Below, piece after piece: positions 51,165 through 64,000 of a stretch of DNA of 64,000 nucleotides. A program made the translations under genes and the position numbers. The DNA is taken from the NCBI RefSeq assembly GCF_958295425.1, contig NC_081154.1, forward strand, positions 10,037,766 to 10,101,765, given 5' to 3'. Within the stretch, counting starts at the first letter, position 1, and every line of letters begins with the position of its first letter. A model generated the notes under the pieces. That model searched no databases, was not told the DNA's origin, and worked only from the letters and a program-made list of their open reading frames with translations. This DNA is from Solea solea. Its lineage: Eukaryota > Chordata > Actinopteri > Pleuronectiformes > Soleidae.

Positions 51165-54100
51165 TTCGCATTAGTGGAGAAAATGTCAAAGCAACAAACA
51201 CTGAAATTAATAAGTGAGGGAGTCATTCTGCAAATCCTTGAAGTGTTTTACATCTGTTTTAAGATACAGTAGATTGAATAACAATTTAAACAACGTGCAT
51301 GTGAAGCAGCTCTTGGAAATATGAAAATGACTGTCTTTGTTTATGCTCGGTGGCAAATTTGCCGTGGATTCCATTTTAATCCCAGGTTTCTTAGCATGTT
51401 ATTTGACAAAGATCTTAATTCGGTGGAAAATCATTTAATTACTTTGGCTTCCCTACAAATCCACCAGGGGTATGGCTTTGGCTTCCTCCAGCAAACCACG
51501 GGTGAAGAGTGTGTGTGATTATTAGCTTGTGTTGGCAAACAATCTGTAGATCTCAGAGTCTTCAAAAGAGAAAAGTGCCGGTCAGAGCCTTGACCATACA
51601 CACAATTAGAAAGGAAAGCCACGGAAGAGAGAGGGAGAGCACAGGGCGGCTGTAAATCTCGCTTATGACAGAGGAGGATATAGCATGTCGAGAATGAGGG
51701 TGAGAGGATTCATTTGACTGTTTATTGTAACTCTGGGGGCTTAGATCACACAATCCGTCCTCACCCTGACGTGGCCTTGGAAGTCTTTGGTCCTGATTGT
51801 AGCTGGAGAGGAAGCTCTGCTAATGATTGACTCATCGTTTGAAGTCTGGCCTCATATTCTTTATAATAAATGTACCATCATCAACTCGTGAACGTGACGG
51901 GCAGAAACTGGGGTATCTCAGCTGTATATGAAGCAAGTTAGTGTAATAAATCATAAAATGTCATCAGACATTAAGGAAATGTGTGTCAGTATATTCTATA
52001 ATTTACTTTTTGATTTAGATTGTGAAGTTAGTTAGTCACTACTTCTACTATCACCAATTTACCTACTTAACACATTGTAGCACGTTGACACCCAGGTTGC
52101 CCGATCAGTCAAACAAACTTAAACAAACTAAAAGGCATTGCAACCCCTCTCGTAAAAACCCTCATGCAAAGGGGAACCAAAACAAGAGCCTGCACTGGAG
52201 ACGCATTTGAAGAATGTAGACGACTGATAGCAGAGAGGAATTTGAGGGCAGACGCCGATGAGACTAGTATTCTTCTGGAATTAAACTTCAGCCAAGGTTA
52301 GCTAATCCTCTCTCTGTCTCTGGCTCTCTCTCTGTCTTTCATACATGTTGTCAGTAGACATATAACCTTTATAATGTTTTTACAGTCTATTAAAGTCATC
52401 GTTATCGTTGCATACCCCCGTCTCATATTTGCAGCTCTGTGTGTTTTTATTATTTTATTGTTGAATATCATGGTCTGTTTGCTATTGGGATGAGGGTTAA
52501 TGATACGTCCTCAGAGGCCTCCCTGAGATAACTGCTCCAAACCCCCCCTACCCTCATCCCACTTCAGTCTTGACCCACAGCTATTTCCATAGCAACAGGC
52601 ATGTGCTTTGTGTGCACATGGTTGCCAAGAGGGTTGAAGGTGTTTTGGGGGGGAAAGAGGAAATGAATCACTGTGGGGAGATACAGGTCATCATCCCTGC
52701 AGGGTCAAAGGTGAACAGACGGAGGGGAACCCCTTGATTTGTTGTAAAACGAGCCCCATTCTCCATTCTCTCTCAGCCACTCAGCCTGTGCCTGTCACGT
52801 TCGTCTCCAGGTATGATTAGAAACCATAACCTCATGCTTCACTGTCACACCGTGTCTACCTCCATTGAATGAGTTGCACTAAAAGACCTGTTTGTCTGAC
52901 TGGGAACGTGGCTACTCCACATGTCCCTCAGCTCTGGAGGAGAGAGCCAGGACTCTGGGGGTCTAATCACCTTTTACGGACTGATTACTGCCCCCACTTC
53001 TTCCTGTGACACGTTAATCAGACTGGTGTTGTGGACGTACTTTTGACAAAGTGAGTTTGCAGCTTTGATGCCGGCTCCACTCCGGGCCTGGTCATGATCT
53101 CCACTGATGACTCTTTGATGTTACATCACAGGTCACTCCACAGGGTTTTAATGTCAGCCTCAATTATTATTATTCTAGTAAGTACTTAATACAGCACCCT
53201 GATAACATAAGTGGTGGGACTGTGTTCTTTTTTTTGTACATTTTATTGTCTTGCCTTTTTTCCTTCCCTTTCCATTTTGGTACCATAGCGAATTTGTTCT
53301 GGAGATTTAAATGAATCCCCTTACCTTTCTGTGACTGAAAAACTATCTGTGAGATAGGGGTTTCAGTGCTGACCTCATAGGTAAGGCCATTCCAGCAGTC
53401 AAAGTAAAGTATAAAATATGTGGATTTTTCTTTTTGGTTCAAAGAAATATTGGGGCAGGAAGACTTTCATTAAGGACACAAATTACTCTTTGCTATGGGA
53501 GACTTCTGTGCAGGCCAAGTGATCCCAGATGATGGTAAATCAATCTAAATATCCACTGGTGTCATCACGCAGTTAATGGTTATGAAAGAGCCCTGTGAGA
53601 GTGCGGGAGCTGAAGCTTTTCCCCCCTTTTTTTCCCTCTCCGAGTCACAGATGAACCTCTTCACTTTTTTAAGCATGAGGGAATTGATAGAGGACACACA
53701 TGGCACAGAGATGGAACAAAAACCCTCTTTCAGTTCTGTCATTTCTACTCCCTTGTCACATCACACATTTATTATCTTTATACATAAGCACCCTTGCTTT
53801 AAACCCCACTGCCAGTGACCTCATATACTTTACAGGCCTGTCATGCAAATCATTGTTAAGTGGTGGGAAAAAAATGGGCGCAATAACTCATCTTCACAAA
53901 CTTCAAACGGCCCTCTTGTGTTTTTCTTTCCACTACACACCTGAATACCATTGATCCCGGGTTCGCAACTGGTGGAGATACATATTACGTTGCCCTTTTT
54001 GGATAAGCCCCCGTTCAAAGATGTTAATATTTTTGAAACGGGGGTCACAGGAGGATGCATTCAAGGATGAAAGAATCCAAACATCTGACTAGTAACTTTC

Positions 54101-54460
54101 TCTGGAATAGAATACTTTTCACCTGGACTTCATCACACACTTGCTGTGCATGATATATGGGTATTCATATTTTCAATGTAGCAATGCCTTTCATGGTATT
54201 CAATCTTGTCTTCCAGTAGTGACAGCACAAGACTCTTGGAGGTTTGGTATATCGTCTGTTTTCGAACATTCTGTAGTAATATTGTATTTCATTCCACTCT
54301 ATGCTTCTATAAATATGTGCATGTATTTTTAGCCAATATGCACAGCTAAAGACTGTATGTGGACACCCTTCAGATGTTTGTATGTATTTAATATTTAAAT
54401 ATCCTTTTGATTGCATACACCTTAATTGTATATAAGAGAACAGCATCAAAATATGTTACA
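48431..54460. other. Intergenic, no gene recognised
   Basis: Contains pyrimidine-rich tracts at 49955-50100 that keep several overlapping frames open, CAG/CAA repeats at 51138-51162, and (CT)-rich sequence near 52310-52340. No domain or splice-supported coding stretch was recognised. Confidence 0.45.
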
Positions 54461-54920
54461 GTCAGTACATTTACATGCACAGTTTAATCGAGCTAAGGCC
54501 GTAGTCCGACTGCGTCAGGCAATCGGACAACTTGCCGAGTCTGAGTATACATGCGGCGGAGGAAATGGGTTTATTGGCCGTGTACGTCTGACTCCGCCTC
54601 CATAGGTGGCGCTGTATCTCTCTATAAGCTAGTGTGCATTGAATCAGTTTCCTGTTGACCTTTACGTCACGTCAAAGACCAGGGAGGAAATTTTGATGCA
54701 TGCGCAGAACACCTAGTCCAACTCCAGTCCTACTAAGCGTATACATGCAGGGGTAATTGGACTTTGAATCATATCGTCATGTGTCAGTAATCACACATAT
54801 TATCCAGGTATGTTAGTCCGACTAAGACTAGCTCGATTTTAGTGGGACTAGCATGTTTACATAACATTAAGAAAACCAAATTATTGTCTTAGTCTGACTA
54901 AAATCTGACTTTTATCATGT
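54461..54920 (+). mobile_element. Non-autonomous TIR element, copy 2 (about 460 bp)
   Basis: Starts GTCAGTACATTTACATGCAC, which matches the inverted right end of copy 1 and so defines the outer terminus. It shares the ordered blocks of copy 1: TTAATCGAGCT, CGTAGTCCGACT, GAGTCTGAGTATACATG, the 50-base block at 54621-54670, TATCCAGGTATGTTAGTCCG, and AAAACCAAATTATTGTCTT. It carries short extra segments at about 54510-54532 and 54760-54800 absent from copy 1. Its right terminus is decayed. Confidence 0.75.
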
Positions 54921-57900
54921 CTTAAGTTTGAGGGATGCCTTTTTTTGTTTAAATTTGCCAGTGTCACTGTGCACAAAGTTAAATCCCTAAAGAGGTTTGT
55001 CTCCAAGTTTGTGGGAGACCTTAATGAGCCTCCACAGAATCTTGCCAACAGAACTTCTGTGAAGAAACGGAACCTGAATGTGAGCCAGGTCTTATCGCTC
55101 AAAATCAGCGTCTGACATCACTAATATTCCTGCGGCTGAATGGAGCAAATCCCCACAGCTAGATTCCAAAATCTTGTGAAAAGCCTTAAGAGAAGAGTTG
55201 AAACTGATACATGCCCACGGATTTACTCAAAAATGTTCAGCAATCACAAATGGTTAAGTGCCTCTGTGACAGTCTGCTTTCTTAAATTGAAGTGCTGGGT
55301 GATAAAACTTCCTATCTACCTACCTAAATTAGATGCATGGAGTCCAAATCGCACTTTTCATTCCCCTTCTGTCTTTCCTTTGTCTGGAACCTTTATTCCT
55401 CCTTTCCATTTCTCCCTTCCTCTCTTCTCTTTACACATCTCCAGTCTCTCTTGTACCTGTCATGCATGTCAGGGCTCTCGGAGGGTTGAGTGAAGAAGAA
55501 AGGCTCTGTGGGCCCGCAGCTTGAAAAGACTCGGGGAAACTAAGGCGCGGAGGGGAGAGGAAGAGCAGCCGACCAATAACTCCCTCTGAACATCTTAAAC
55601 TGCTGGCTGAGCTTTCAAGTGCTGCTCCTCACATATCCCCACCAATCTCTGCCAATCCCACAGGCCTGCCATGACTTGGTGAACAGTGAAAACATATTTT
55701 CCTCTCTTTCTCTCTTGTTTCTCACTTTTCCTTTGCACCTGGGCTTTTCCTCTTTCTGTGCTCTCGCCAGCTATTGTCCACATGTAGTCTTTACTACGCT
55801 CTCATTAAAAAGTGAGAGTGCGTGCATCACTGAAGTGTGTGAATTTGCTTTCTTGTGACTGCAATGGTGTGTCAGTCACTTTGCATTTTCATTATTTTTT
55901 TTCCATTCCCCCTTTTCTGTACAAATTTGTCAGGGAAGTGGACTTCATAGAGGATTACCTCTGGTTGCCAGATATGTCTGAGTATGAGCATGAGGCTGGA
56001 GGATCCCAAACTGCACGTCAGTAGAGGTCCTTTTATTTGTGCTCTCAGTCTGCCCGAGCCACTTCTACATGAGACGTCTCTTGGATCTCCGTCAGGTCAG
56101 GATGAGTTTCTCCTAATACGATTCACATCTGCAGTTTAAACATGTGGAGGGAAATGGTAGGATAAAATTCAAGCCACAAGGATTGATCACATTTAATTTT
56201 TATTTGATTGATCCAACAAGCCAGTGGATTCTTAAACGAAAAGAAGAAAATAATTTATTTTACTAGTGCATTAAATTGTGTATTAAGAGGGCTGTGCTTA
56301 TGTTATTAAGTGTTTTATTTCAGAGCTGCATGAGGAAAATGTAAAGAAAGTCTTTTCATTGTCTGACATTTCTACTCTTTTCATTGACTGTTTCAGAAAA
56401 TTGTCATGCAAATCATGAGTTTACGAGCTGATCAGACGAGGGACAGTGAGCTAAGTGTAGCTTACTTGGAGCAGAACAAGAAATTGCTAGATCACGATTG
56501 AAGTTCAGAGAGTGACAGGAGATGTTGACCAGTCACACATCAATTCAGAGCAAGTGTGGACACTCCTATTGACTGTTTAACTGTTGCAGCACTGGCAAAC
56601 ATCTTCCTCCACTGCAAAGAAACCTAAAAGAAAAAAAAAGTAGAGTGTATAAACGAGAATAGACAGCGATATCAACGGAGAGTCTCAGAGATGGAGAGGT
56701 TGTCTTGCATCACCTGTCACGTATGAAATGATTGGCTCTGTCTATAGCTCATTCAATCAGAGGAGTTCAGTTCCGACAGGCCCGTTCTTCCTCATGATGA
56801 AATCCAACTTGAGTTTTAACTTGGACATGAGGACTTGGACTTGTTAAAACTATTGTATCACCGTTGTCTAACCACGAGTATATCTACAGTTCCGGCATAA
56901 CAGCGATCGGCTTGAATGCTGTTACAAAAATGTGTGTGGCACATTTTGGCAGGTGTAGCTTAACTTTGTGATGACTCTCAGCCATCGGCATTGATCAACA
57001 GCTTCGTCCATCGGCCCAGCTCTAACGCAAGGCTGTCAAGTCAAGTCAAGTTAACACCGCGTGGATCTACTTTATTCAGCCTGTCCCTTCAGGGAGGCTA
57101 ACACTAGCCAGCGGCTGTCTGCAGCTATCAAGCTGGTGTCAACACTAACAGTGTCGATGAATTACTGAGCAGACTCTCACTTTCTGTCCTGACGGTATTT
57201 AAAGTGATCATTACATCATCACTTTGAATACAGTGTCTATGTACTCGGTTGAAATCTCAGTTTTTTATTGAATGCACATTTGATGTATTCATATACGCAC
57301 ATTTCTATATTCAAGGAAACCAATGTGTTGCTCACTTTGTGGTTATTTATCTGATTCAACTCAAAAAGAATATAATCGGTGAACTGTCAAGCAGTGAAGA
57401 ATTATAAAGCTGATCTGCCAACAATAACTGACAAGGGACTGTTAGTATGTGACTGGTAGACATGCAACATAAATATTACATTACTTTCTACATAAATGGA
57501 AATATTTTATTTTATGTCTCACTTCATGTCTTCAAGGATAACTCATGTCTCCATAGACCAATCATGTCATCATGAGAACCTTCACAACAGCAAGTTGTGA
57601 AATTAACATTTTGAACAGTTTTGATGCCATTTACAGCACAGTTATGGATTTTTTTTAAAACAAAATGCACACACAGATTGTGAGAAAAGTGGTTTTGAAC
57701 AATAGAGTTAAATAGTATTTACATTATTTAGCCTCCAGGGCATGAACACACAAGAATAATGCAATTTTACTTACAAATATTGAATTTTTGGCAAAAAATT
57801 GCGCAAAATGAAACCCAAACTCACCTTTCCATGCACACTTTGACAAAAATCAAAAACCTTCACACAGTATGACTGTAGGCAATAAAATTAAATCACATTT

Positions 57901-58879
57901 CAGGGCAAAACCTCATAGAGTATTATTATGACTGTATGTCCCCTGTGAGACACCAGGCGAGATAATTCACATAGCCTGGGTACCTATAAAACCTCCCTCG
58001 CCGTTATTGGATGCTCTCCTGGTGGATCTGAGGTCAGAGTTCAAGTGTTGAGGGACCACTACTGTCCCTGCAGAGAATGTTGGGTAATGGAATGAGAGAT
58101 TCAGGTCAAATAGAATGATTTGGGTGCAACCTCTGGCACCGGGTTAGATTCAAGCCTAATGCTCGATATGAGACCATTGACGACAGGAATAACGGCCATT
58201 AAAACTCCATTGAGGGACAAAGAGAGCCGTAAATCAAATCCCATATTGGCACATTCACATATGTTGGCTGTAACGTGGTTACAACTAAACAACTTTACGT
58301 CTCTCTGTATCTCCTCAGCGAGTATTCCACATCATTCCTTGTCTGAGACAACTGAATCAAAAAAGATTGCATCTGTTGTGCTAATAATGCTTTGTCTTAT
58401 TGTTTGTGTTAGCCTTTTATGTACAATGAAGGATTAAACTTGAACCAAAGCTTAGTCCCACATCAAAGGTATGTGCACACATTCAGTCCTTGGATCTGAC
58501 AGCGTCAGCAACGTGGTATATCTCTAAATCTTAGCAGGATATACTGTGATCAAAAGATAATATGCTACTGTGTGTGTTTGTGTTGATGTTGTTGAGTAAC
58601 TAACAGAGTGTTGAATAAGGTTTCTCTTTGCACTCAGAGCTGCAAGAATAATGTTTGAGTACCTAGTAGTGATTTGCAGTTAAGACTGATACCAGTTATT
58701 TTTCTATTGATCTCACTGTTGTATAGCTGCATCACTACACAAAGAGCTAAGCATGATAACAGCGTGGGAGGCTATACACTTTGCCACAATATTAGAAAGC
58801 TAATAAAACACAGTGAAGGAAATAGAGAGATGGGAACACACAGTGATGCATAGCCAATGTCGCGTTCAATGTCGCCGTT
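54921..58879. other. Intergenic, no confirmed gene
   Basis: AT-rich with C/T-rich tracts at 55360-55445 and 55700-55760. A small exon-like open stretch follows a good acceptor at 55934 (see findings). AAGTC direct repeats lie at 57038-57051. Confidence 0.45.
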
Positions 58880-59000
58880 TGTTGTCATCGCACTGGAACG
58901 ACTTCATGATACCCCCGCCGACCAAGTTATGATATTGTTCCCAGTTGAAACGCAAGCCTGACCCAGGGCTTTACCGAAACCGTACCATGATGGGAACACA
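58880..59000. mobile_element. MITE-like fish repeat fragment
   Basis: CCCAGTTGAAACGCAAGCCT, then GACCCAGGGCTTTACC, then AACCGTACCATGATGGGAAC resemble a teleost GGTACC-type repeat related to the piece at 48350-48430. Boundaries uncertain. Confidence 0.4.
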
Positions 59001-62000
59001 GCTCAAATGTCCCTTTAATTTCAATTCACCTGCAGTTTAATGTGCCATAGCAACACTCAAAGCACCACTGACATTTCCAAAACAAACCGTTTATAATAGC
59101 TACTGTGGAGCTCTCATAACAAGTACCGACCCTGTGGTGTCTTTGCAGTTTTCCCCAGGAATGGTCAAGTATAAGATGGATTATGCACTGTATATGTGAC
59201 GTCACAACAGCAGCAGATCCATAGATTGCTTAGTACTCACTTATGAATTTGAGCAATCATCCCTCACGTACCCTGAAGTAGGATTTAAAAGCATTTAAAA
59301 GGGAGTGTTTTCCCATGAGTTCTGTAGATCTACTGTATGTAAAAGAGCGTTTGTTGTGAAAGCCCGTCTTGTAATCTCATCCCACCGGTGTCAGGGTCAG
59401 TGGCAGCTGTATATATTTGTTTTGCAAGCACTCTTCCTCACACATATTCAACCACCCGGTGGTATGTATGAAGATCTGAATGTCTACTCGCTGTTTAGCT
59501 GGCGTCACCTGTCACCTGTCAGCCTGTCACTGTTTGTGAAGGCCCCCCCCCCCCCCTCCTCATGCCTTAGCTTTCCAGCATGGCGGCATGACAAGGGACA
59601 AAGCCAGAGAGACAGACAGTGATATGGCGGTGATATGGCGCTGTATGCCACAGGCAGAGAGCTGCCTCCCCATGTGTCACCCTGAGTGACAGAGTAGAGT
59701 TCAGAAGCCGGGGTGAAATGATGCAGCTATGAGACCGAGAGGACCTGTACCTGTTGTTCACACGCGCATACAAATGACGTGAAGAACAAATGCACACACG
59801 TTCATGCGCCCTCATGTTATGCAGATGTATCTGCAGAAGCATACTTTATTATTAGGCTGTTTATGGCTTATATGAAATGCTATTTGGCAATTCATCATTT
59901 AGACTAGGAAGGAAAGTAACTAAGAAAAGCTGAACACTTTCTTCTTACTGGCTCTGTTAAAAGAGGCTGAGACTGTGATGAAGTTGTAAATTAAATTTGA
60001 TGTGATTGAGATTTGGACATACTGTACCATATTTAAACAAATTCTCTCTCGGCCGTGTAAATCACATTGGCGTTTTCCTTTGCTCGTGATTGCATATACA
60101 GATCGTATTCCACCTGCAATTACACAGCCTTTGCTGCCGCTGTAATTGAGCGGACTTTATGAAAAATACTGTCCATTATTAAAAACAAGTAACAGACAAT
60201 TCTTCGGCCTTCACAACCAATATGCTTCAGCAACCTTTGGCATTAAACCAATTCTTCCAAGATCAAGGCCCTGATGTGTTTCCAGTGGCTCCAGTAGCCC
60301 CTCCAGATATATATATATATTGATATATCTTTATGATCTGGCCTCAGCCCCCTAGGCATCACTAAACCCAATCAGGCTTGCAATGAGTAGCGTCATCACT
60401 GGGTGAGCTATTTCCCCCCAGAGACCCCTGGTGTCTGATCTCTCTGGGCTATGGGAAAGAAGGGAAGCATGTTTCCACATGAGGGGCTCTGCACAAGATC
60501 TGTGCTTGAGGAGGGTCGCGGGGAAAGCCCCAGCACAACATTGGCACCAATAAATAATATACCAGAGAGTTCAGAAGGAGGAAATTGTCATTGCTTTTTC
60601 TACCTTTGTGCATCAAAGGTTCAACTTCAAATATATTCATCTTTCTCCCGCCTTCTCCGTCTTCCTTACGTATTGATTTAATCTTATTTATTGGATGACT
60701 GACTTTTAAAATTCTGTTTTAATCCTTGTGACTACTTGTCTATGTTTTGTGTGGTTTTTAGCTGCCTTAATGTCTGGGTGTAATATGGGTGTCTTCCTCC
60801 TTTTTACTGCATAAAAAAATCTGAAACACAATATAAATTGAAGCTTGATTCTCAACTGAAATTAAAACGGAAGAACATTAAACCTATGTAATTAAAAGAT
60901 AAGTTTATGCCACGATTAATGTTTTTTTTTTTAAATAAGCATATCTAACTTGTACTTTGTCCGGTTTGCTTTAATTGTGAGGTGCTTCATGGATTAAAAG
61001 GTCAAGAGATATGCATAAGGTCAAACTCGGCGTAGACATAGCGATGATTGGGTGGTGGATATCGTGGATTGGAGCAATTGGTAAATGTTGGGTGTATCCG
61101 TGTGTACCTCGAGGAATCCGAGCTTCGTCTCCTCTGTGTCCTCGAAGAAAATGTATCAAAGGTTCGGAGGGAACAGACAGACGAGTACAGATAACGATCT
61201 CAACCAAATCCAGACAATTAGCCTGTGTTTACTTCAGGAAGCTTCCGATGATAGATCAAAGAGACCTGGGAGTTGCATCAGTGGCTCCGGAGGTAGTGTC
61301 CCTGTCTCTTTTATTCATTCTCCCAGCCTCATGCACTCCCTCCCTTTCTCTGTCTGCCAGTCAATTTGTTGTGAATGACCTCAGGAGAACTCTGACCCGC
61401 AGCCTCAGGCCGTGACTCCCTCTAAGCTGCCGTTTCACACCACCTAGCTATGCTCTCCCTCTATTGGTGCTGTCTGTTCTTTGAGGATTTGTACAGTGAA
61501 TTCCCTACAATCATGTAAGAAATGGCATAAATGTGTGTGTGTGTGAGTTCCTGTGTGTGTGCTACATGAAAGCTTCTTCTCCTGTCAGAGGTTATCAGTA
61601 CAGGGGACCCCAGTGGTTAGACATGAGGTAGAATGTGAATGAGGACTGATGCAACTATAGGTGGCTTATCTCCAGCCTCCCTGGTCCCAGAGGTCTGCAG
61701 AGACCCAAGCGCCCTCCCGCCCCCTCTGTTCTGTGCTCACACAAACCAACACAGACTGCCTTTTCTATTCTCTGGTCCCATGTCTGCAAGAGCAATTTGA
61801 CATATAAGTATTGCCCCTCACAAACACCAAACCCAACCCATCTCCCTTTTCCTCACACACATACACGCGACCAAAATCCCTCTTTCTCTTTTATGACATT
61901 TTAGTATCCATTTGGCTTTGATTAACTAAGCCATTGGAATGGATGTGTTCACTGACAGCTGCAAACATTGACACTGACTCAAATGTGGCTTTATTATATA

Positions 62001-63083
62001 TTAGCATGTTGTCAATGAGTTAACCTCATCCAACATATGTACTGTATATAATGCTCAAGCCTGTGTAACAGACCTTTCACACAGCAGATATGTGTCGACA
62101 TGAAATAGCAAGACAAACACACAGGTCAAGTTCGGGAAAACACGTTTATTCATTTATTTATTTGTTTGCCTCTTCAAAAAGCACCTCCTGCTGAGCCTTA
62201 CCACTCACTCCCATCCAGACATATGTACTGTTTGCCCTCTAAAGCTTCATAGACGGGCTCTAAAAGGTTTCCTTCTGCAATTCCTTTCTGCTCTGTCTGA
62301 GACGTCTTTGTGCACGGCCGCAAGCCGTTGTTGATTTGTATCCATGGAGCTCAGTCACTATATGAGAAAATGAAAGGAATACATTTTTTTTTTACAGATT
62401 TACGTCGTCCCTTAATGTTGCTGCCGATGTTAAAAAGCGTCAAGTAGCAAATTGATTCACCTAGAAGATACTAAAATATATATAATTCTGGATAAGACAT
62501 AAGATAATATTTGTTTTCTGCTAAAATGTGTAATGCTTTATGGTTATGATTAGGCAATGACAGCACTTGGTTCAGGTTCGGGAATGATTATCATCTAGTA
62601 GTGACCTTAGACAAGACAAGATGTTTATATTTGTTTAAACAAAACCACAATTTTTTCTTCAATCTTCAAACCAAAGGGATTTTGTTGCTTAACCCTGGCA
62701 ACAAACCAGTATTTGGTGGGAGAACTGGACACTTTATACACCTGTTATATTCCCACAACTCTCTTTTGGTATTTTTATGCTTTATTAAGTTTATTAAAAA
62801 GAAATGTTAGTGCAAAAAGTAATCCAACTACATAATACTTATGTTGCTGCAGTTTATTTTGTGTAATTTCTATCAATCCAGGTCTGAGCACAGCAGAATA
62901 AAAGCTCAGCAGTGTCGTGCTTTACCTCATGTGTTCACCCTGTGATTGCCTGATGACCTCGCTGGTATATTTACATGGCTTTTGGTCATTTCCACCCAAC
63001 CAAACAACCATGACATGAAAGAAAATGACTGATGGATTGATTCGGACCAGCTTTTGACCCCTAAAGTATTCCCCTTAAGAACT
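59001..63083. other. Intergenic, no gene recognised
   Basis: AT-rich. Contains a 13-base C-run at 59542-59557, (AT)n near 60309-60320 and TG repeats near 61533-61558. The longest frame, 134 codons at 61011-61415, has hydrophobic stretches but no recognisable family. Confidence 0.45.
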
Positions 63084-63109
63084 AAGTGATGAGACGTGAT
63101 CAAATGCCA
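63084..63109 (+). repeat. 26 bp exact duplicate, copy 1
   Basis: AAGTGATGAGACGTGATCAA then ATGCCA, identical to 63727-63752 in direct orientation. This copy lies in ordinary complex sequence. Confidence 0.95.
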
Positions 63110-63640
63110 GCTTTTTGAGCTTTAGACTTGGTCTGACCGGCAGACATGCAGACCACATTTCTTATGTTCCCCCATCTGCCTCTGTCCAGACAAGGGTTTC
63201 CTCCTCTTCACTTCTCACCTCACGCCCAGTTCTGTGGCTGTGCTAACGTCTCTCTCCACCTTGTTTATGTTCTACATTCTACTTTGTGTAGACACCGAGG
63301 AGGAAATGTCAACATATATCTATGTCAGCGCTTGGCCAAACTTCTCAGGCCAAAGGAATTATTTGTGAGTGCAGCTGAATAATTTATTAGATTGGGTACT
63401 TGGTGTGTGCACAAGGCTGGTTATTGTCTGACAGAGATAAAAATCTGATGGGATTGAGGTTCAAAATTCGCAATGCGAGCCAGGTTTTTATTTCCTGTTT
63501 TGAATGGAATCAGTTCCATACACCACAGCATGTTCTGCCCATAATTAAAAGTAGGTCAACCAACAAATGTTTTGATTTTAGGTGGAGTAAAATGGTGTTG
63601 GCAAATATTTATGTCTCAATTATGACAAAGCTAATTTCAC

Positions 63641-63642
<2 letters not shown>

Positions 63643-63726
<84 letters not shown>
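63643..63726. repeat. (TA)n microsatellite, about 84 bp
   Basis: Uninterrupted alternating TA, followed by the 26 bp duplicate and then a shorter TA/GTATA tract to 63775. Confidence 0.95.
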
Positions 63727-63730
<4 letters not shown>

Positions 63731-63752
63731 GATGAGACGTGATCAAATGCCA
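63727..63752 (+). repeat. 26 bp exact duplicate, copy 2, embedded in TA repeats
   Basis: Identical to 63084-63109 and flanked on both sides by TA-rich simple sequence. Confidence 0.95.
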
Positions 63753-64000
63753 TATATATATGTATATATGTATATAAAGAAAGTCAATGCTGTTTTTTTT
63801 TCTGATGCTGTCAGGTTTTATTTCTCATCCAGAAAAGTTCTGACTGCATAATCTAAACCACAAAAGTTTGGCTGACTCACAACATACCCTTGCACCCATG
63901 GGTCCTCAGGTCTCTGGCCTTGGGTGAAACAAGTGGCCCAGTCTTTATGACCCCTTAAGCAAATGCCTGAGGGTCATTACAAGGTTAAGACCTATAGGCC
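63753..64000. other. Window end, no gene recognised
   Basis: TA/GTATA tract to about 63775, then ordinary sequence without a recognisable feature. Confidence 0.5.

Noticed and set aside
61011..61415. 134-codon + frame with hydrophobic segments
   Set aside because: Low-complexity Ser/Leu tail and weak start context. No family recognised.

Overview
The window looks like nuclear DNA of a ray-finned fish, probably a percomorph teleost. It has one vertebrate-type gene split by a 14 kb intron. It is dense in (CA)n/(TG)n, (CT)n and homopolymer tracts, and it carries several interspersed repeats that I recognise as common in fish genomes: foldback and TIR elements without coding capacity, and a LINE 3' tail. 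I see no prokaryotic, organellar or viral genes. A 200-base run of N at 28389-28588 marks a scaffold gap, so this is a draft assembly.

Region 1 (about 290-18285, + strand) is a complete two-exon gene for heparan sulfate glucosamine 3-O-sulfotransferase 3B1 (hs3st3b1-type). A TATA promoter with two inverted CCAAT boxes lies at 299-395. The 5' leader contains CAG repeats and two short upstream ORFs. Exon 1 coding sequence is 719-1317, the intron is 1318-15372, and exon 2 coding sequence is 15373-15991. The joined product is 405 aa, against 390 and 406 aa for human 3B1 and 3A1. The cofactor-binding, catalytic and disulfide residues are all present at the same numbers as in human 3-OST-3. The 3' UTR probably runs about 2.3 kb to tandem AATAAA signals at 18246-18255. 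The protein is a type II Golgi enzyme that places a rare 3-O-sulfate on heparan sulfate.

Region 2 (18290-20860) holds a perfect 28 bp palindrome, a LINE 3' tail, a CpG-richer patch that may be the first exon of an unidentified gene (ATG at 19324, splice donor at 19345), a foldback repeat (20134-20306) and one copy of a TIR element (20451-20860).

Region 3 (20861-64000) is about 43 kb in which I find no convincing gene. It contains microsatellites, a second copy of the TIR element at 54461-54920, further repeat fragments, a local 55-60 bp imperfect duplication (23649/24321), and a long (TA)n near the end that contains a 26 bp exact copy of sequence found 640 bp upstream. A few exon-like stretches with good splice acceptors are reported as low-confidence findings. 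The open frames of 60-250 codons elsewhere are compatible with chance and with microsatellite read-through.

I found no demonstrable new biological system. The observations most worth checking are the candidate promoter/first exon near 19.3 kb, the two-copy TIR family, the possible alternative exon at 12581 inside the hs3st3b1 intron, and the 26 bp duplication inside the (TA)n.
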